Notes under the pieces: model-generated
Told to the model about the DNA's origin: nothing
Databases searched by the model: none
Seen by the model: the letters and a program-made list of their open reading frames with translations, nothing else
Position numbers and translations under genes: made by a program
Part shown: piece by piece, positions 37,084 through 46,686 of the stretch
Numbering within the stretch: position 1 is the stretch's first letter
Layout: each line of letters opens with the position of its first letter
Origin: Helicobacter canis
Lineage (GTDB): Bacteria; Campylobacterota; Campylobacteria; Campylobacterales; Helicobacteraceae
Assembly: GCF_900451095.1 (NCBI RefSeq)
Contig: NZ_UGHV01000001.1
Location: forward strand, 1,178,001 to 1,242,000
Reading direction: 5' to 3'
Length of the DNA stretch: 64,000 nucleotides

Positions 37084-38565
37084 CTAAGATCGTAGATTAG
37101 CGATCATTTTGTCATAGGCTGCTTTTGTGCCTGGGCGCACGCTTGTCATAAGGCTTGCGATAATGATCGCTAGTGATGCAGCAAGGAAGCCTGGCACAAT
37201 TTCATAGAGCTTGATATACTCAGCAATGTAGTTTTGCCATACAATCACCACTACCGCGCCTGTGATCATTCCGGCGATCGCGCCTATGCGTGTCATTCTA
37301 CTCCAAAAGAGTGAAAAGAGCATCACAGAGCCAAAGCTAGCCCCAAAGCCTGCCCACGCATAAGATACGATCTTTAAAATACTAGAATCCTTATCCGTAG
37401 AGATTAAAAATGCAATAACAGCTACAAGTAATACCCCAAATCTACCGATTTTCATCACCATTTGTGGGCTAGCATCTTGCTTGAAAATACGGCGATAAAA
37501 ATCTTCTGCCAAAGTCGAGCTTGAAACAAGAAGCTGTGAGCTAGCTGTGCTCATAATCGCTGCTAAAATCGCGGAAAGCAAAATCCCAGCGATCCAAGGA
37601 TTGAAAAGAAGCTGACTCATCACGATAAAGATTTTTTCTGGATCTTGCAAGGAGAGATTAAATTTATACACATAAGCAATGCCTAAAATTCCTATAAAGC
37701 AAGCCCCGATAAGTGAAATCACCATCCAAGAAATCCCCACAATCGTAGCAGTTGGAATATCTTTAGTCGAGCGGATAGACATAAAGCGCACCAAAATATG
37801 TGGCTGTCCAAAATAGCCAAGCCCCCACGCAAGGGCAGAGATGATCGCAAGGGCTGATACACCTTCACCCATAGAAAGAGCTTTGGGCTTAATATCTGCT
37901 ACGATTTTCATCGCCTCATCATAGCCGCCAAGATTTGTGAGCATCACCACAGGCACGATAATTAAAGCACTCATCATCAAAAGCCCTTGAATCATATCTG
38001 TCCAGCACACTGCCTTATACCCACCTAAAAATGTGTAGGCTACGATGATGATAGTCCCTGTGGTAAGGGCATAAGCATAATCGATCCCAAAGGTGCTTTC
38101 AAAAAGTTTCGCCCCACCGACAAGCCCAGCAGATACATAAAAGGTAAAAAACACCAAAATTACAATCGCACAAATAATGCGTAAAATATGCTTATCATCA
38201 TCAAAGCGCGTTTCAAAATAATCAGGGATTGTAATGCTATTGGCAATAATGCTTGTGTAGATTCTAAGTCGTTTGGCGACAAAGCTCCAATTAAGCAATG
38301 CCCCAATACTAAGCCCTATGGCGATATAGCTCTCCACCAAGCCGCCCACATACAAAGCTCCGGGCAGCCCCATCAAAAGCCAGCCGCTCATATCACTAGC
38401 CCCAGCACTTAGGGCTGAAACCACAGGACCTAGTGAGCGACCACCTAAGAAGTAGTCTTCTGTGCTTTTGTTTTTCCTATAAAAATAAAAGCCGATAAAT
38501 AGCATTAAAGCCGAGTAGGCGATAAAAGTAATGGCAATTTCTGTATTGATTTTTACAACTTCCAT
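37084..38565 (-). CDS. putP: Sodium/proline symporter
   Basis: The 493-residue sodium:solute symporter has 13 predicted membrane helices. It contains ENYFLGG-like [20 protein letters not shown], the Na+ site region [20 protein letters not shown], and [18 protein letters not shown]. These are PutP hallmarks; the family imports L-proline with Na+ at the inner membrane. It follows putA by nine bases on the same strand, so uptake and oxidation are co-transcribed, as in H. pylori HP0055-HP0056. Proline is a known growth substrate in Helicobacter. Confidence 0.94.
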   Translation of the reverse strand: MEVVKINTEIAITFIAYSALMLFIGFYFYRKNKSTEDYFLGGRSLGPVVSALSAGASDMSGWLLMGLPGALYVGGLVESYIAIGLSIGALLNWSFVAKRLRIYTSIIANSITIPDYFETRFDDDKHILRIICAIVILVFFTFYVSAGLVGGAKLFESTFGIDYAYALTTGTIIIVAYTFLGGYKAVCWTDMIQGLLMMSALIIVPVVMLTNLGGYDEAMKIVADIKPKALSMGEGVSALAIISALAWGLGYFGQPHILVRFMSIRSTKDIPTATIVGISWMVISLIGACFIGILGIAYVYKFNLSLQDPEKIFIVMSQLLFNPWIAGILLSAILAAIMSTASSQLLVSSSTLAEDFYRRIFKQDASPQMVMKIGRFGVLLVAVIAFLISTDKDSSILKIVSYAWAGFGASFGSVMLFSLFWSRMTRIGAIAGMITGAVVVIVWQNYIAEYIKLYEIVPGFLAASLAIIIASLMTSVRPGTKAAYDKMIANLRS

Positions 38566-38574
38566 TGTTTCTCC

Positions 38575-41500
38575 TTATTGTGAATTTTTTAAAGCACGAA
38601 TGCCCAAGTTTCCATAGCGATGATAAGACACACTTAAAGCCTTTTCATTATGATAGAACAAAAGCTCAAAACGCCCATTTAATAGTGGCTTATCGCGGAT
38701 AATGATTTTAGCCTCTTTAGCAGCAGCTTGATAGATAGGATCGCTTGTATCCGGCTTGGCGTGATAGCGCACGCGCTCAAAAAGTGGTAGCTTAGCGATA
38801 AACTCATCGCTGCTTTCTGCTACAAAATCTGCGGCTAAGTCTGTCATTTGACAAACTTTTTGAGCCAAGGTGATAATCGCCCTAGAATCCACTTTTTGCG
38901 CGTTTGTATCACAAACCCTAGAATCCACTTTTTTCTCATAGCTTACCAGTGGGCTTAAGCCTAGTGTATTGCACCCTATGATAACGCCTAGAATATCTTG
39001 CAAGCTATCTTGCTCACACACCCTAAAGGCTAGATTTTTAATCCGCGTGTAAGAAAAAAGATTATCTTCTCCGCGGATATTGACATAATCTCTTGCTACG
39101 CTAAATTCGTGCTTATAGTGGTGGGCATAGGACTTTGCCATAAGGGTGGCATTTGCTAGGGTAGCTTGTGTGCTTTCATCACTTGCTTTGCTTAGTTTTT
39201 CTAACGCATTTGCTAAGGGACTATCAAGCAAGTTTGTATCAGCTTTTGCTTCTATATCCATAAATTGCGTGATGTAATTATAGATCCCAACCTTTCTCCC
39301 AAAGCCTATGGCAGATTTTTTCACTCCGCCAAAGGGCTGTCTTAGCACGATAGCACCTGTTGTGGGCTTGTTGATATAGATATTACCTGCTTCAATATGA
39401 GTGTGAAAATACTCCCACTCCCTTTCATCTAAGCTCTCAAATCCCGCTGTAAGCCCATAACCTGTGGCATTAACTAGCTCAATGGCTTCTTTTAAATCTT
39501 TAGCCCTAATCACACTTAAAAGTGGCGCAAAAAGCTCATTCATATGTGTGAAAGCACCTTTTTTCACGCCATATTTTATACCCGGAGTCATTAAGTGTGG
39601 ATTATCATTTATAAATGTTGGTTTTAACGCCCACTCTTCCCCAGCTTCTAGCTCATTGATAGCTTTTGTCAGTTTCTCGCTAGGTTTATCACACAAAGCA
39701 CCTAATTTATTTTTAAAGACAAAAGGACTTCCCACCGCCAAAGAAGCTGCCGCATCAACAAGGGCTTTTTTAAATTCTTCATCTTCATAGACTTCATCTT
39801 CAAGCACAAGCAAAGAGGTGGCGGAGCATTTCTGCCCAGAATTTGAAAACGCAGAGTGGATAATGTTTTTTACTGCGCTATCTCTATCGGCAAATTTAGA
39901 CACAATGGTCGCATTTTTGCCCCCAGTTTCTGCGCTTAAAAGTAGCGTTGGATTTGCCTCTAGCATCGCATAAGCAGTATCTTCACCGCCTGTAAGTATG
40001 GAGAATTTCACCGCTTCATCGCTTAAAATATATTTCGATATATCACTGCCCTTTGCTGGTAAGAAAATTAGCGCATCTCTTGGAATGCCCGCATCCCAAA
40101 AGCACTCACAAAGCTTATAGCCTGTCAGCATAGAAAGCGATGAAGGCTTATAAAGCACGACATTACCAGCAGCTAAAGGAGCGGCTATGGTGCCCACAGA
40201 AATACCCACAGGGAAATTCCACGGCGCAATGGTAACGCCTATGCCCTTTGGCTTAAAGGTGGCGTTTGGATTTTGCTTTTTGAGTGTTTCTAGAGAGTGG
40301 GGATAAAACTCCACAAAATCAATCGCCTCGCTTACTTCAGGATCAATTTCTAAAAAAGTCTTGCCTGTTTCTAACGCCGCAAGCCCTATCAAATCCCCCC
40401 TTCTCTCACGCATAAGCTTGGCGACTTTGGCTAAAATGCCATAGATTTCATCGCTACTTTTTTGCGTGAAGTTTGAGTTTTTCGCCACTTTTAAAGCTGC
40501 TTTTAGCTCATTTTCTCCTGCTAAATACGCTGTGCCTATGGTGCGATGGGCTATTTTGTCTTTAACTTCTAAAGTGTTTAAATCCGCTTGTGTGAAGTCA
40601 AGCTCTCCAGCAACAGGATAGACATCATAATCGCTTAAATTTTCGTATTTTGCTTTAATATTTTGCGCCCACAAGCGATTTTGTGAGAGTATGAAATCTG
40701 TGTCGCTTTCATTGGTAAAAGTTTTTGTCGTGTAAGAGCTTGGGACATTTTGCGTTTTGGTTCTATCTTGCTTTCTGTGTGTGGTATTATCAAGAGTTTT
40801 GATACCTTCAAGGGCATTTAAAAAGAGTGCCTTTTGCTCTTCCCATTCTTTAGAGCCGACTTTAAGGTTGAAAAAATAGCGCATAAAATTATCTTCGCTT
40901 GTGTTTTCATCAAGACGGCGCACAAGGTAAGCAATGGCATTGTTAAAATGCGCTTCATCACACACGGGCGCATAGAGAATTAAATCGTGCATTTTAGATA
41001 GCTCATAAGAGCATTGCAAGCTCATACCCTCAAGCATTTCAAAGGTGAAGCTCTCACTTGCCCCTGCTTCCTTAATGCGTGTGTAGGCGTAAGCGATTTC
41101 AAAGATATTATGACTAGCGATGCCTACATTGATATATTTGTAATTTTCATCTTCTAGCACAAGATCTAGCATTTTATTATAGTTGCTATCGGTGTCGATT
41201 TTACGCTCAAAGGTCGGTAGCTCCCAGCCTCTTTGGCTAGCGATTGTCTCTTCGTTTTCCATATTTGCACCCTTTACAAAGCGGATTTTAATAGGCTGCA
41301 TACCCTTTAAAACCCTTTCTTTTGAAAAGGCAAGGAGCTTTTTAAGATACTCGTAAGAATCAGGGATATAGGCTTGTAAAACAATGCCCGCTTTAATGTC
41401 AAATTTGCCCACACTCTCCATAAAAGCCGCCACAGTTAGCTCTAAATCCCTAAACTCCTCCATATCTAAATTGATAAATTTACTCACGCCTTGCCTGTTT

Positions 41501-42129
41501 TGCTCTTCTAAGGCTAGGGCATAGAGCGTATCAAGTCTTTTTACTACTTCATCTTTAGAATAGTCAAAATCAATAATATTAATCTGTGAAAAAATTGTAG
41601 TAATTTTGATAGAAATATAAGTGATATAGCTTGATTTTAGGGCTTCTTCGTATTTTTGCATACGGTATTTGCTCTCTGCCTCTCCTAAAACCTCTTCACC
41701 GATGAGATTGACATTAAGCGTGATGTTTTGCTCATTTTTACGCTTGGTAATGTGCGGGGCTAGGAAATTTTCATCAGCGTCTAGCACCATAGCCTTTGTA
41801 TCATTTCTCAAATGCGAGATGAAAAACGGCACACTAAAATTGGGTGCTAGCTTACCAAAGTTTAAAAAGCTAAAAAGCAAGAATTTCTCAAAGGCAGAGA
41901 AAAAGTCCGCTATACCAAATTTATTCAGCGTGTGTTCTATAAGCTCAAAACTCGCTTTTTTATCCTTGCAGCGAAAAGAGCGGTCAAGTAGCTCGATTAG
42001 CATTACTTTATTTTTGGGATTATTAAGAAGCTTTTGCATTTTAGCGTGGAATTGTCTCTCACTAGTGGAGAGATTTTGCTCGATTTTGCTTTGTAGCTCT
42101 TCTGCCAAAGCGATGGATTTTTGTATCAT
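38575..42129 (-). CDS. putA: Bifunctional proline dehydrogenase/delta-1-pyrroline-5-carboxylate dehydrogenase
   Basis: The 1184-residue enzyme oxidises proline to glutamate. The FAD-dependent proline dehydrogenase barrel spans about residues 130-430 (FVKGANMENEETIASQRGWE, ASHNIFEIAYAYTRI). The aldehyde dehydrogenase spans about 520-1010, with GVTIAPWNFPVGISVGTIAA, catalytic glutamate in LLLSAETGGKNA and cysteine in SNSGQKCSATSLLVLED. No N-terminal DNA-binding domain is present, so it should not be a repressor. Two A modules read in frame (KKVDSRVCDTNAQKVDSR, residues about 1065-1085) lengthen the C-terminal region. It is transcribed ahead of putP. Confidence 0.95.
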   Translation of the reverse strand: MIQKSIALAEELQSKIEQNLSTSERQFHAKMQKLLNNPKNKVMLIELLDRSFRCKDKKASFELIEHTLNKFGIADFFSAFEKFLLFSFLNFGKLAPNFSVPFFISHLRNDTKAMVLDADENFLAPHITKRKNEQNITLNVNLIGEEVLGEAESKYRMQKYEEALKSSYITYISIKITTIFSQINIIDFDYSKDEVVKRLDTLYALALEEQNRQGVSKFINLDMEEFRDLELTVAAFMESVGKFDIKAGIVLQAYIPDSYEYLKKLLAFSKERVLKGMQPIKIRFVKGANMENEETIASQRGWELPTFERKIDTDSNYNKMLDLVLEDENYKYINVGIASHNIFEIAYAYTRIKEAGASESFTFEMLEGMSLQCSYELSKMHDLILYAPVCDEAHFNNAIAYLVRRLDENTSEDNFMRYFFNLKVGSKEWEEQKALFLNALEGIKTLDNTTHRKQDRTKTQNVPSSYTTKTFTNESDTDFILSQNRLWAQNIKAKYENLSDYDVYPVAGELDFTQADLNTLEVKDKIAHRTIGTAYLAGENELKAALKVAKNSNFTQKSSDEIYGILAKVAKLMRERRGDLIGLAALETGKTFLEIDPEVSEAIDFVEFYPHSLETLKKQNPNATFKPKGIGVTIAPWNFPVGISVGTIAAPLAAGNVVLYKPSSLSMLTGYKLCECFWDAGIPRDALIFLPAKGSDISKYILSDEAVKFSILTGGEDTAYAMLEANPTLLLSAETGGKNATIVSKFADRDSAVKNIIHSAFSNSGQKCSATSLLVLEDEVYEDEEFKKALVDAAASLAVGSPFVFKNKLGALCDKPSEKLTKAINELEAGEEWALKPTFINDNPHLMTPGIKYGVKKGAFTHMNELFAPLLSVIRAKDLKEAIELVNATGYGLTAGFESLDEREWEYFHTHIEAGNIYINKPTTGAIVLRQPFGGVKKSAIGFGRKVGIYNYITQFMDIEAKADTNLLDSPLANALEKLSKASDESTQATLANATLMAKSYAHHYKHEFSVARDYVNIRGEDNLFSYTRIKNLAFRVCEQDSLQDILGVIIGCNTLGLSPLVSYEKKVDSRVCDTNAQKVDSRAIITLAQKVCQMTDLAADFVAESSDEFIAKLPLFERVRYHAKPDTSDPIYQAAAKEAKIIIRDKPLLNGRFELLFYHNEKALSVSYHRYGNLGIRALKNSQ
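38882..38932. repeat. Two in-frame A modules in putA
   Basis: CTAGAATCCACTTTT occurs at 38882 and 38918 in the same orientation, 36 bases apart (12 codons), each read as KVDSR on the putA strand. This small tandem unit shows that a housekeeping enzyme also tolerates the repeat. Confidence 0.9.
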
Positions 42130-42201
42130 TGATAAACCTTGTAGGTAGATTTGGTTTTGTGTCCTGCCACATAGGGCAGGAAGAGATAAGTGAGATACGG
42201 C

Positions 42202-43866
42202 TTAGTGGGCTACAGCCTCGCTAGCACCAATTCCACTTTGTGCGCGGAAATCTTGCGCTCTAAAGCCATCTTTATCGATTTGTGCGCGTTTGGAGTTATC
42301 TAGCTTAGAGATAATAAAAATTGCTATAAAGGTCAAAGGCATTGTAAAAATTGCTGGATGATCATAAGGGAAAATCGCAGATTCAAAGCCAAAGCTTTTC
42401 ACCCAAATACTAGGACTTAGCACCACAAGTGTCAGCACCACAACAAGCCCTATCAATCCTCCCCAAAACGCACCTTTAGTCGTGAGATTTTTCCAATAAA
42501 TTGAAAGGAGCAAAATAGGGAAATTCACACTTGCTGCAATAGCAAAAGCAAGCCCCACCATAAAGGCGATATTTTGTTTCTCAAACAAGAATCCTAACGC
42601 GATAGCTAGCACACCAAGGAATATAGTCGCACCCTTAGTTACTCTCATCTCAAGCTTAGGATCACATTTGCCATCTTTGCAGACATTGACAAACAAATCG
42701 TGGCTAATAGCCCCCGCTCCAGAAATGGCAAGACCCGAGACAACAGCCAAAATCGTAGCAAATGCCACAGCTGAAATAAAGCCTAAAAAGACATTGCCAC
42801 CAAGCACTTCAGCTAGGCTGATTGCCACCATATTTGCCACACCGCTATAAGAGCCATCGGGATTTGTAAATTCAGGATTCCCATAAAGCAAAGCAATCGC
42901 ACCAAAGCCAATAATAAAGGTAAGGATATAAAAATACCCAATAAGCCCTGTGGCATAAAAGACTGATTTTCTCGCTTCTTTAGCGTCTTTAACCGTGAAA
43001 AAGCGCATCAAAATATGTGGCAAACCTGCTGTCCCAAACATTAAAGCAAGTCCAAGTGAAACTGCGGAGATAGTGTTTGGCAAGAATGTGCCAGGCGACA
43101 TTATCGCTTCACCTTTTGGGTGGTGAGAAATAGCTTGAGCAAAATAATAAGAAAGATCAAATTTTGTCAAATACAAAATCATAATCGCCATAAAACTAGC
43201 CCCTGCTAGAAGTAAAATCGCTTTAATGATTTGCACCCAAGTTGTCGCGTGCATTCCACCAAAGACAACATAACAAATCATCAAAATCCCCACAAGAATC
43301 ACTGCGACACCATAAGGAAGTCCAAAAAGCACTTGTATAAGCTGCCCTGCTCCAACCATTTGTGCGATAAGGTAAAACACAATCACGCTCAATGCTGAAA
43401 CCGCTGAAATAATGCGGATAGGCTTTGCATCAAGGCGATATGCGGTAATATCTGCAAAGGTAAATTTTCCAAGATTGCGGAACTTTTCAGCAATTAGAAA
43501 CAATATGATAGGCCAACCCACTAAAAACCCAATAGAGTAGATCAATCCATCAAAGCCATTTGTAAAAACTAATGCCGTAATACCCAAAAAGCTCGCTGCA
43601 CTCATATAATCCCCAGCAATGGCAACACCATTTTGCATACCCGTGATATTACCGCCAGCAGTGTAGAATCCACTTGCAGACTGACTTTTCTTATTTGAGA
43701 GATAAGTAATGAATAATGTCGCCAACACAAAAGCTAGAAACATACCGATAGCGACAGGATTTACATCGGATTTTGCACCACCGGTATTGATTGCATCAGC
43801 ACAAAGTGGCAGGACACCAAATGTGCTTGCAAACAATGTGATAGAAAATTTTTGCCATATTTTCAT
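42202..43866 (-). CDS. actP: Cation/acetate symporter
   Basis: The 554-residue sodium:solute symporter has a signal-like first helix ([19 protein letters not shown]), then DFYTAGGN-type [40 protein letters not shown] and [20 protein letters not shown]. These match ActP, which takes up acetate and related short acids with a cation. Its ATG overlaps the yjcH stop by four bases (ATGA), so the pair is translationally coupled, as in the yjcH-actP order of E. coli. No acs gene is nearby. Confidence 0.93.
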   Translation of the reverse strand: MKIWQKFSITLFASTFGVLPLCADAINTGGAKSDVNPVAIGMFLAFVLATLFITYLSNKKSQSASGFYTAGGNITGMQNGVAIAGDYMSAASFLGITALVFTNGFDGLIYSIGFLVGWPIILFLIAEKFRNLGKFTFADITAYRLDAKPIRIISAVSALSVIVFYLIAQMVGAGQLIQVLFGLPYGVAVILVGILMICYVVFGGMHATTWVQIIKAILLLAGASFMAIMILYLTKFDLSYYFAQAISHHPKGEAIMSPGTFLPNTISAVSLGLALMFGTAGLPHILMRFFTVKDAKEARKSVFYATGLIGYFYILTFIIGFGAIALLYGNPEFTNPDGSYSGVANMVAISLAEVLGGNVFLGFISAVAFATILAVVSGLAISGAGAISHDLFVNVCKDGKCDPKLEMRVTKGATIFLGVLAIALGFLFEKQNIAFMVGLAFAIAASVNFPILLLSIYWKNLTTKGAFWGGLIGLVVVLTLVVLSPSIWVKSFGFESAIFPYDHPAIFTMPLTFIAIFIISKLDNSKRAQIDKDGFRAQDFRAQSGIGASEAVAH

Positions 43867-44234
43867 TGGGCACCTCCTTGCTGGTTTTTATAATCAATCT
43901 CGCCATTTTGTAGGTCTTTGATCAAGTTAGATTCTTGCAGTTGATTTAAGATATTTGCCTGATCTCGATCGAAATAAGTGTTTGCTAGGAATGTATAAAT
44001 CCCTGTAACAACAATACTTAAAACAATAATAAAGAGTCCTCCAATAATCCCAAGTGTAACAGAGCTTGGTCCTAAGCGATACCCCAACACCTCTGGGAAT
44101 AATCCTACGCTAAGGACAAAGATGTAGTAGCACACCAAAACTACAAGCGAAAGAACAAGCGAAATCTTGTTCCTAAAGCTGACAAACTGCCGAAATTTCG
44201 ATAAGGCGTTTTGCTGATTTTCTTTGAGCCCCAT
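43863..44234 (-). CDS. yjcH: DUF485 inner-membrane protein (YjcH-like)
   Basis: The 123-residue protein has two membrane helices ([20 protein letters not shown] and [20 protein letters not shown]) within a DUF485 domain, ending [14 protein letters not shown] with a polar tail. YjcH proteins are encoded directly before actP and probably assist the symporter, although the mechanism is not established. It is the first gene of the acetate-uptake operon. The upstream gap contains repeated GTAACA motifs. Confidence 0.87.
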   Translation of the reverse strand: MGLKENQQNALSKFRQFVSFRNKISLVLSLVVLVCYYIFVLSVGLFPEVLGYRLGPSSVTLGIIGGLFIIVLSIVVTGIYTFLANTYFDRDQANILNQLQESNLIKDLQNGEIDYKNQQGGAQ

Positions 44235-44564
44235 TTCTTCTCCTTATGTGTAAAAATTTCTTGTTACTATGCTGTTTTATGCCAATAAAGTAACATACAC
44301 TTTGATACTACAATAAAATGTCGGTGATAAAATGATATGCAGGTCAAATACCATTTATGATTGTAAAATAGTAACATCTATAAAAATAAATGTGTAAAAT
44401 TATCACCAATGAGTGTTGCCTTAGAAGTGCGGTAGTGTAGGTGCATTGGGTAGAAGCATAGAAGTGTATTGCAAAACTAGATTCTAGCTTTGTGGATTTT
44501 AAGAAAATTGCTAGGGGTGTTTCTAGAGATAAAGTAGGGGGCGTGCTTGGGTTTTATGATAGAG
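44235..44564 (-). promoter_or_regulatory. AT-rich control region of yjcH-actP with GTAACA motifs
   Basis: This 330-base gap has no gene. TGTTACT (44262-44268) and AGTAACA (44289-44295) form an inverted pair 20 bases apart, and a further AGTAACA is at 44370-44376. All lie upstream of yjcH and could be an operator. The region towards cheB (44450-44564) holds nothing I can assign. Confidence 0.45.
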
Positions 44565-45227
44565 TTATTGATTGTCATCTTTCTTGTTACTTTGAGCAAA
44601 TTTGACAATCCTATCTGCGATTTTACTGATCGGCAAAATCTCATCGACCGCGCCTACTTCTATCGCGCGTTTTGGCATACCAAATACCACACAGGTTTGC
44701 TCATCTTGCGCGATTGTTTTTGCGCCATTATCGTGCAGCTCCTTAATGCCTATGCAGCCATCATCACCCATACCTGTGAGAATGATCGCTAAAGTATTGC
44801 GCCCGGCAATGTTGTTGGCTGCGCGGAAGAGAATATCCACGCTTGGGCGATGCCTTGAGATCCTAGGGGCATCTAGGATAGGATGGGCGGAATATTTGCC
44901 ATTTTCATAGCCAAGCGCGATTTGTGTCCCGCCTTTTGCTAGATAAATGCAGTCATTTTTAAGCACGAAGCGTTGATTGACTTCAAAGACACTAAGCTTA
45001 GATTTTGTATCAAGTCGTTTGGCTAGCGTTTGGCTAAAATGCTCGGGGATATGCTGGACTACGACAATGGGCGGGAGATTGCACGCGGGCAGTGCGACAA
45101 AGATTTCTTCTAAGGCGATGGGACCTCCGGTAGAAGAGCCTATGACAATAAGCTTTTCACGATTGATTAAGCAAGGATTGCTTTTTAGTAGCACATCTGG
45201 ATGTTTTTTTTCTTCTATTTCTCTCAT
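44565..45227 (-). CDS. cheB: Chemotaxis protein-glutamate methylesterase without receiver domain
   Basis: The 220-residue protein is only the catalytic domain of CheB. The serine lies in VIGSSTGGPIALEE (Ser32), the histidine in VVVQHIPEHFS (His59) and the aspartate in LTGMGDDGCIGIKE (Asp156). It removes methyl groups from, and deamidates, chemoreceptors. There is no N-terminal receiver or linker, only about 22 residues before the domain, so activity cannot be raised by CheA phosphorylation in the standard way. Campylobacter jejuni CheB is similar; H. pylori has no CheB. It follows cheR by 13 bases. Confidence 0.92.
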   Translation of the reverse strand: MREIEEKKHPDVLLKSNPCLINREKLIVIGSSTGGPIALEEIFVALPACNLPPIVVVQHIPEHFSQTLAKRLDTKSKLSVFEVNQRFVLKNDCIYLAKGGTQIALGYENGKYSAHPILDAPRISRHRPSVDILFRAANNIAGRNTLAIILTGMGDDGCIGIKELHDNGAKTIAQDEQTCVVFGMPKRAIEVGAVDEILPISKIADRIVKFAQSNKKDDNQ

Positions 45228-45240
45228 AGTTATCCTTAGG

Positions 45241-46080
45241 CTAATCTCGTATTTTTATATAAGTTTTATTGCCTAGTCTCTCTACCTTATCCTTGAGTCC
45301 TAAAATATCATCTGCGTGTCCAATGTATAGCGTGCCATTTGTCTTTAAAAATCGCAAGAGCTTTCCTAGAATCTGCTCTTGCTCTTGGGTCTGGAAATAA
45401 ATAAGCACATTGCGACAAAAGATAATATCAAATTCATTCTGGTGGAATGGATAGGTGGAGTCGTGCAAATTTAGCTGAAAAAACTTGATCATTTTTCTTA
45501 GCACTGTCTTAGCGCGGATAGTTTTTGTGCCATTTGCAGCTACTTGCAAGGTGTCAAAATATCTATCCATATTGACCCAGTTGGGGAGATTGAGCGTGGG
45601 GCTTAGGGTGAAAACCCCATCTTTAGCATCTTGCAAGACTTTTGTGTCAATATCACTTGCATAAATCTCCACATTGCAAGAAGAGTTATATATCTCGCTA
45701 GCATATAGCACAGTGGCGGCTATGGAGTAAGGCTCTTCGCCTGTTGATGAAGCAGCGCAGTAGATTTTGATATTGAATTGGTTTTGAAAAAGTGCTGGCA
45801 AAACACGATCAAGCATATCTTGGAAATGCACTTTCTCGCGGAAAAAGTCTGTTTGATTGGTGGTAAAGGCATTGATGAAAAGCTGCTTTGCTTGGGGGTT
45901 TTTGCTAGTAAGCGCGATAAGCTCACTTGCAGTTGTAATGCTATCAAAGACAGGAAACTGCTTGAGAGAATCTAGGCGGTTTTTCATCATTGTTTGTTTA
46001 GAGATGTCTAGGTAAATTCCTGTGATTGTGTGGAGATAGGATTGGATCTCTTTGAACGCTTTGGCTGTGTCTATATTCAA
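45241..46080 (-). CDS. cheR: Chemotaxis protein methyltransferase
   Basis: The 279-residue protein has the CheR N-terminal helical domain and the SAM-binding domain: TTNQTDFFREKVHFQDML, IYCAASSTGEEPYSIAATVL, IYASDIDTKVLQDAKDGVFT, FDIIFCRNVLIYFQ and LYIGHADDILGLKDKVERLG. It methylates glutamates of chemoreceptors. The start is a TTG with AAAGGA eight bases upstream. With receiver-less CheB it forms an adaptation pair that H. pylori lacks, and the neighbouring ChePep gene also acts in chemotaxis. Confidence 0.93.
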   Translation of the reverse strand: MNIDTAKAFKEIQSYLHTITGIYLDISKQTMMKNRLDSLKQFPVFDSITTASELIALTSKNPQAKQLFINAFTTNQTDFFREKVHFQDMLDRVLPALFQNQFNIKIYCAASSTGEEPYSIAATVLYASEIYNSSCNVEIYASDIDTKVLQDAKDGVFTLSPTLNLPNWVNMDRYFDTLQVAANGTKTIRAKTVLRKMIKFFQLNLHDSTYPFHQNEFDIIFCRNVLIYFQTQEQEQILGKLLRFLKTNGTLYIGHADDILGLKDKVERLGNKTYIKIRD

Positions 46081-46099
46081 GAGTGTCCTTTAGGCTAGA

Positions 46100-46621
46100 T
46101 TAAAATGCTCGACAGGATTTGAACATATCTTCATAATAGCGCGCAGCCTTGGAGACAAGATAATTATCATCATCATAAAAAAGCGTTTCATAGCTGTTTT
46201 CAAACGCATTTTTACTCCAATTAGCTGAACCGATGTAGAGAAGATTTTTATCGATTATGGCGAGCTTTTGGTGCATTATACCATAGTAGTTACCTTTTGG
46301 GGATTTTCCTCCTTTGAGCAGGCAGGTGGAGATATTGTTGTATTTATCAAGATAGCCGATCATTGAGCGCGAGTCGTTTTTGCTACTCTCATCAAAGATT
46401 ATGCGGATTTTCACGCCTCTTTGCGCGCTATCGCGGAGAGCTTTTGCTAGCTCTCTATTGGTGAAGCTATAAATGGCTATATCGATGCTTTTTTGTGCGC
46501 GTTTGAGTGAGCTGTGCAGGCTTTTGAAGGCTTTGTCTTGCTCATAGGGCAACATAAATAGCTCGCTTTTTGCTTCACATATAAGCCACGAGCTTACCAA
46601 AAACACTAGGATTTTTCTCAT
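46100..46621 (-). CDS. nucT: Membrane-associated phospholipase D-family nuclease (NucT)
   Basis: The product is 173 residues with a signal/anchor MRKILVFLVSSWLICEAKS and one HKD motif, HQKLAIIDKNLLYIGSANWS. A preceding region, AIYSFTNRELAKALRDSAQR, is typical of Nuc-type endonucleases. H. pylori HP0323/NucT is a surface nuclease used in DNA uptake and purine scavenging. The ATG at 46621 has AAAGGG upstream; 14 earlier open codons are ignored. It diverges from ChePep. Confidence 0.87.
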   Translation of the reverse strand: MRKILVFLVSSWLICEAKSELFMLPYEQDKAFKSLHSSLKRAQKSIDIAIYSFTNRELAKALRDSAQRGVKIRIIFDESSKNDSRSMIGYLDKYNNISTCLLKGGKSPKGNYYGIMHQKLAIIDKNLLYIGSANWSKNAFENSYETLFYDDDNYLVSKAARYYEDMFKSCRAF

Positions 46622-46643
46622 CAAAAGCCCTTTGGGTGAAAAA

Positions 46644-46654
46644 TATGCTATAAT
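46644..46654 (+). promoter_or_regulatory. Extended -10 promoter of the ChePep operon
   Basis: TATGCTATAAT contains TGC-TATAAT, an extended -10 with a perfect hexamer (46649-46654), 33 bases before the ATG at 46687. A/T-rich sequence lies upstream. Confidence 0.6.
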
Positions 46655-46686
46655 CCGTGCCATTTTACTCTAAAATAGGTAACTTT

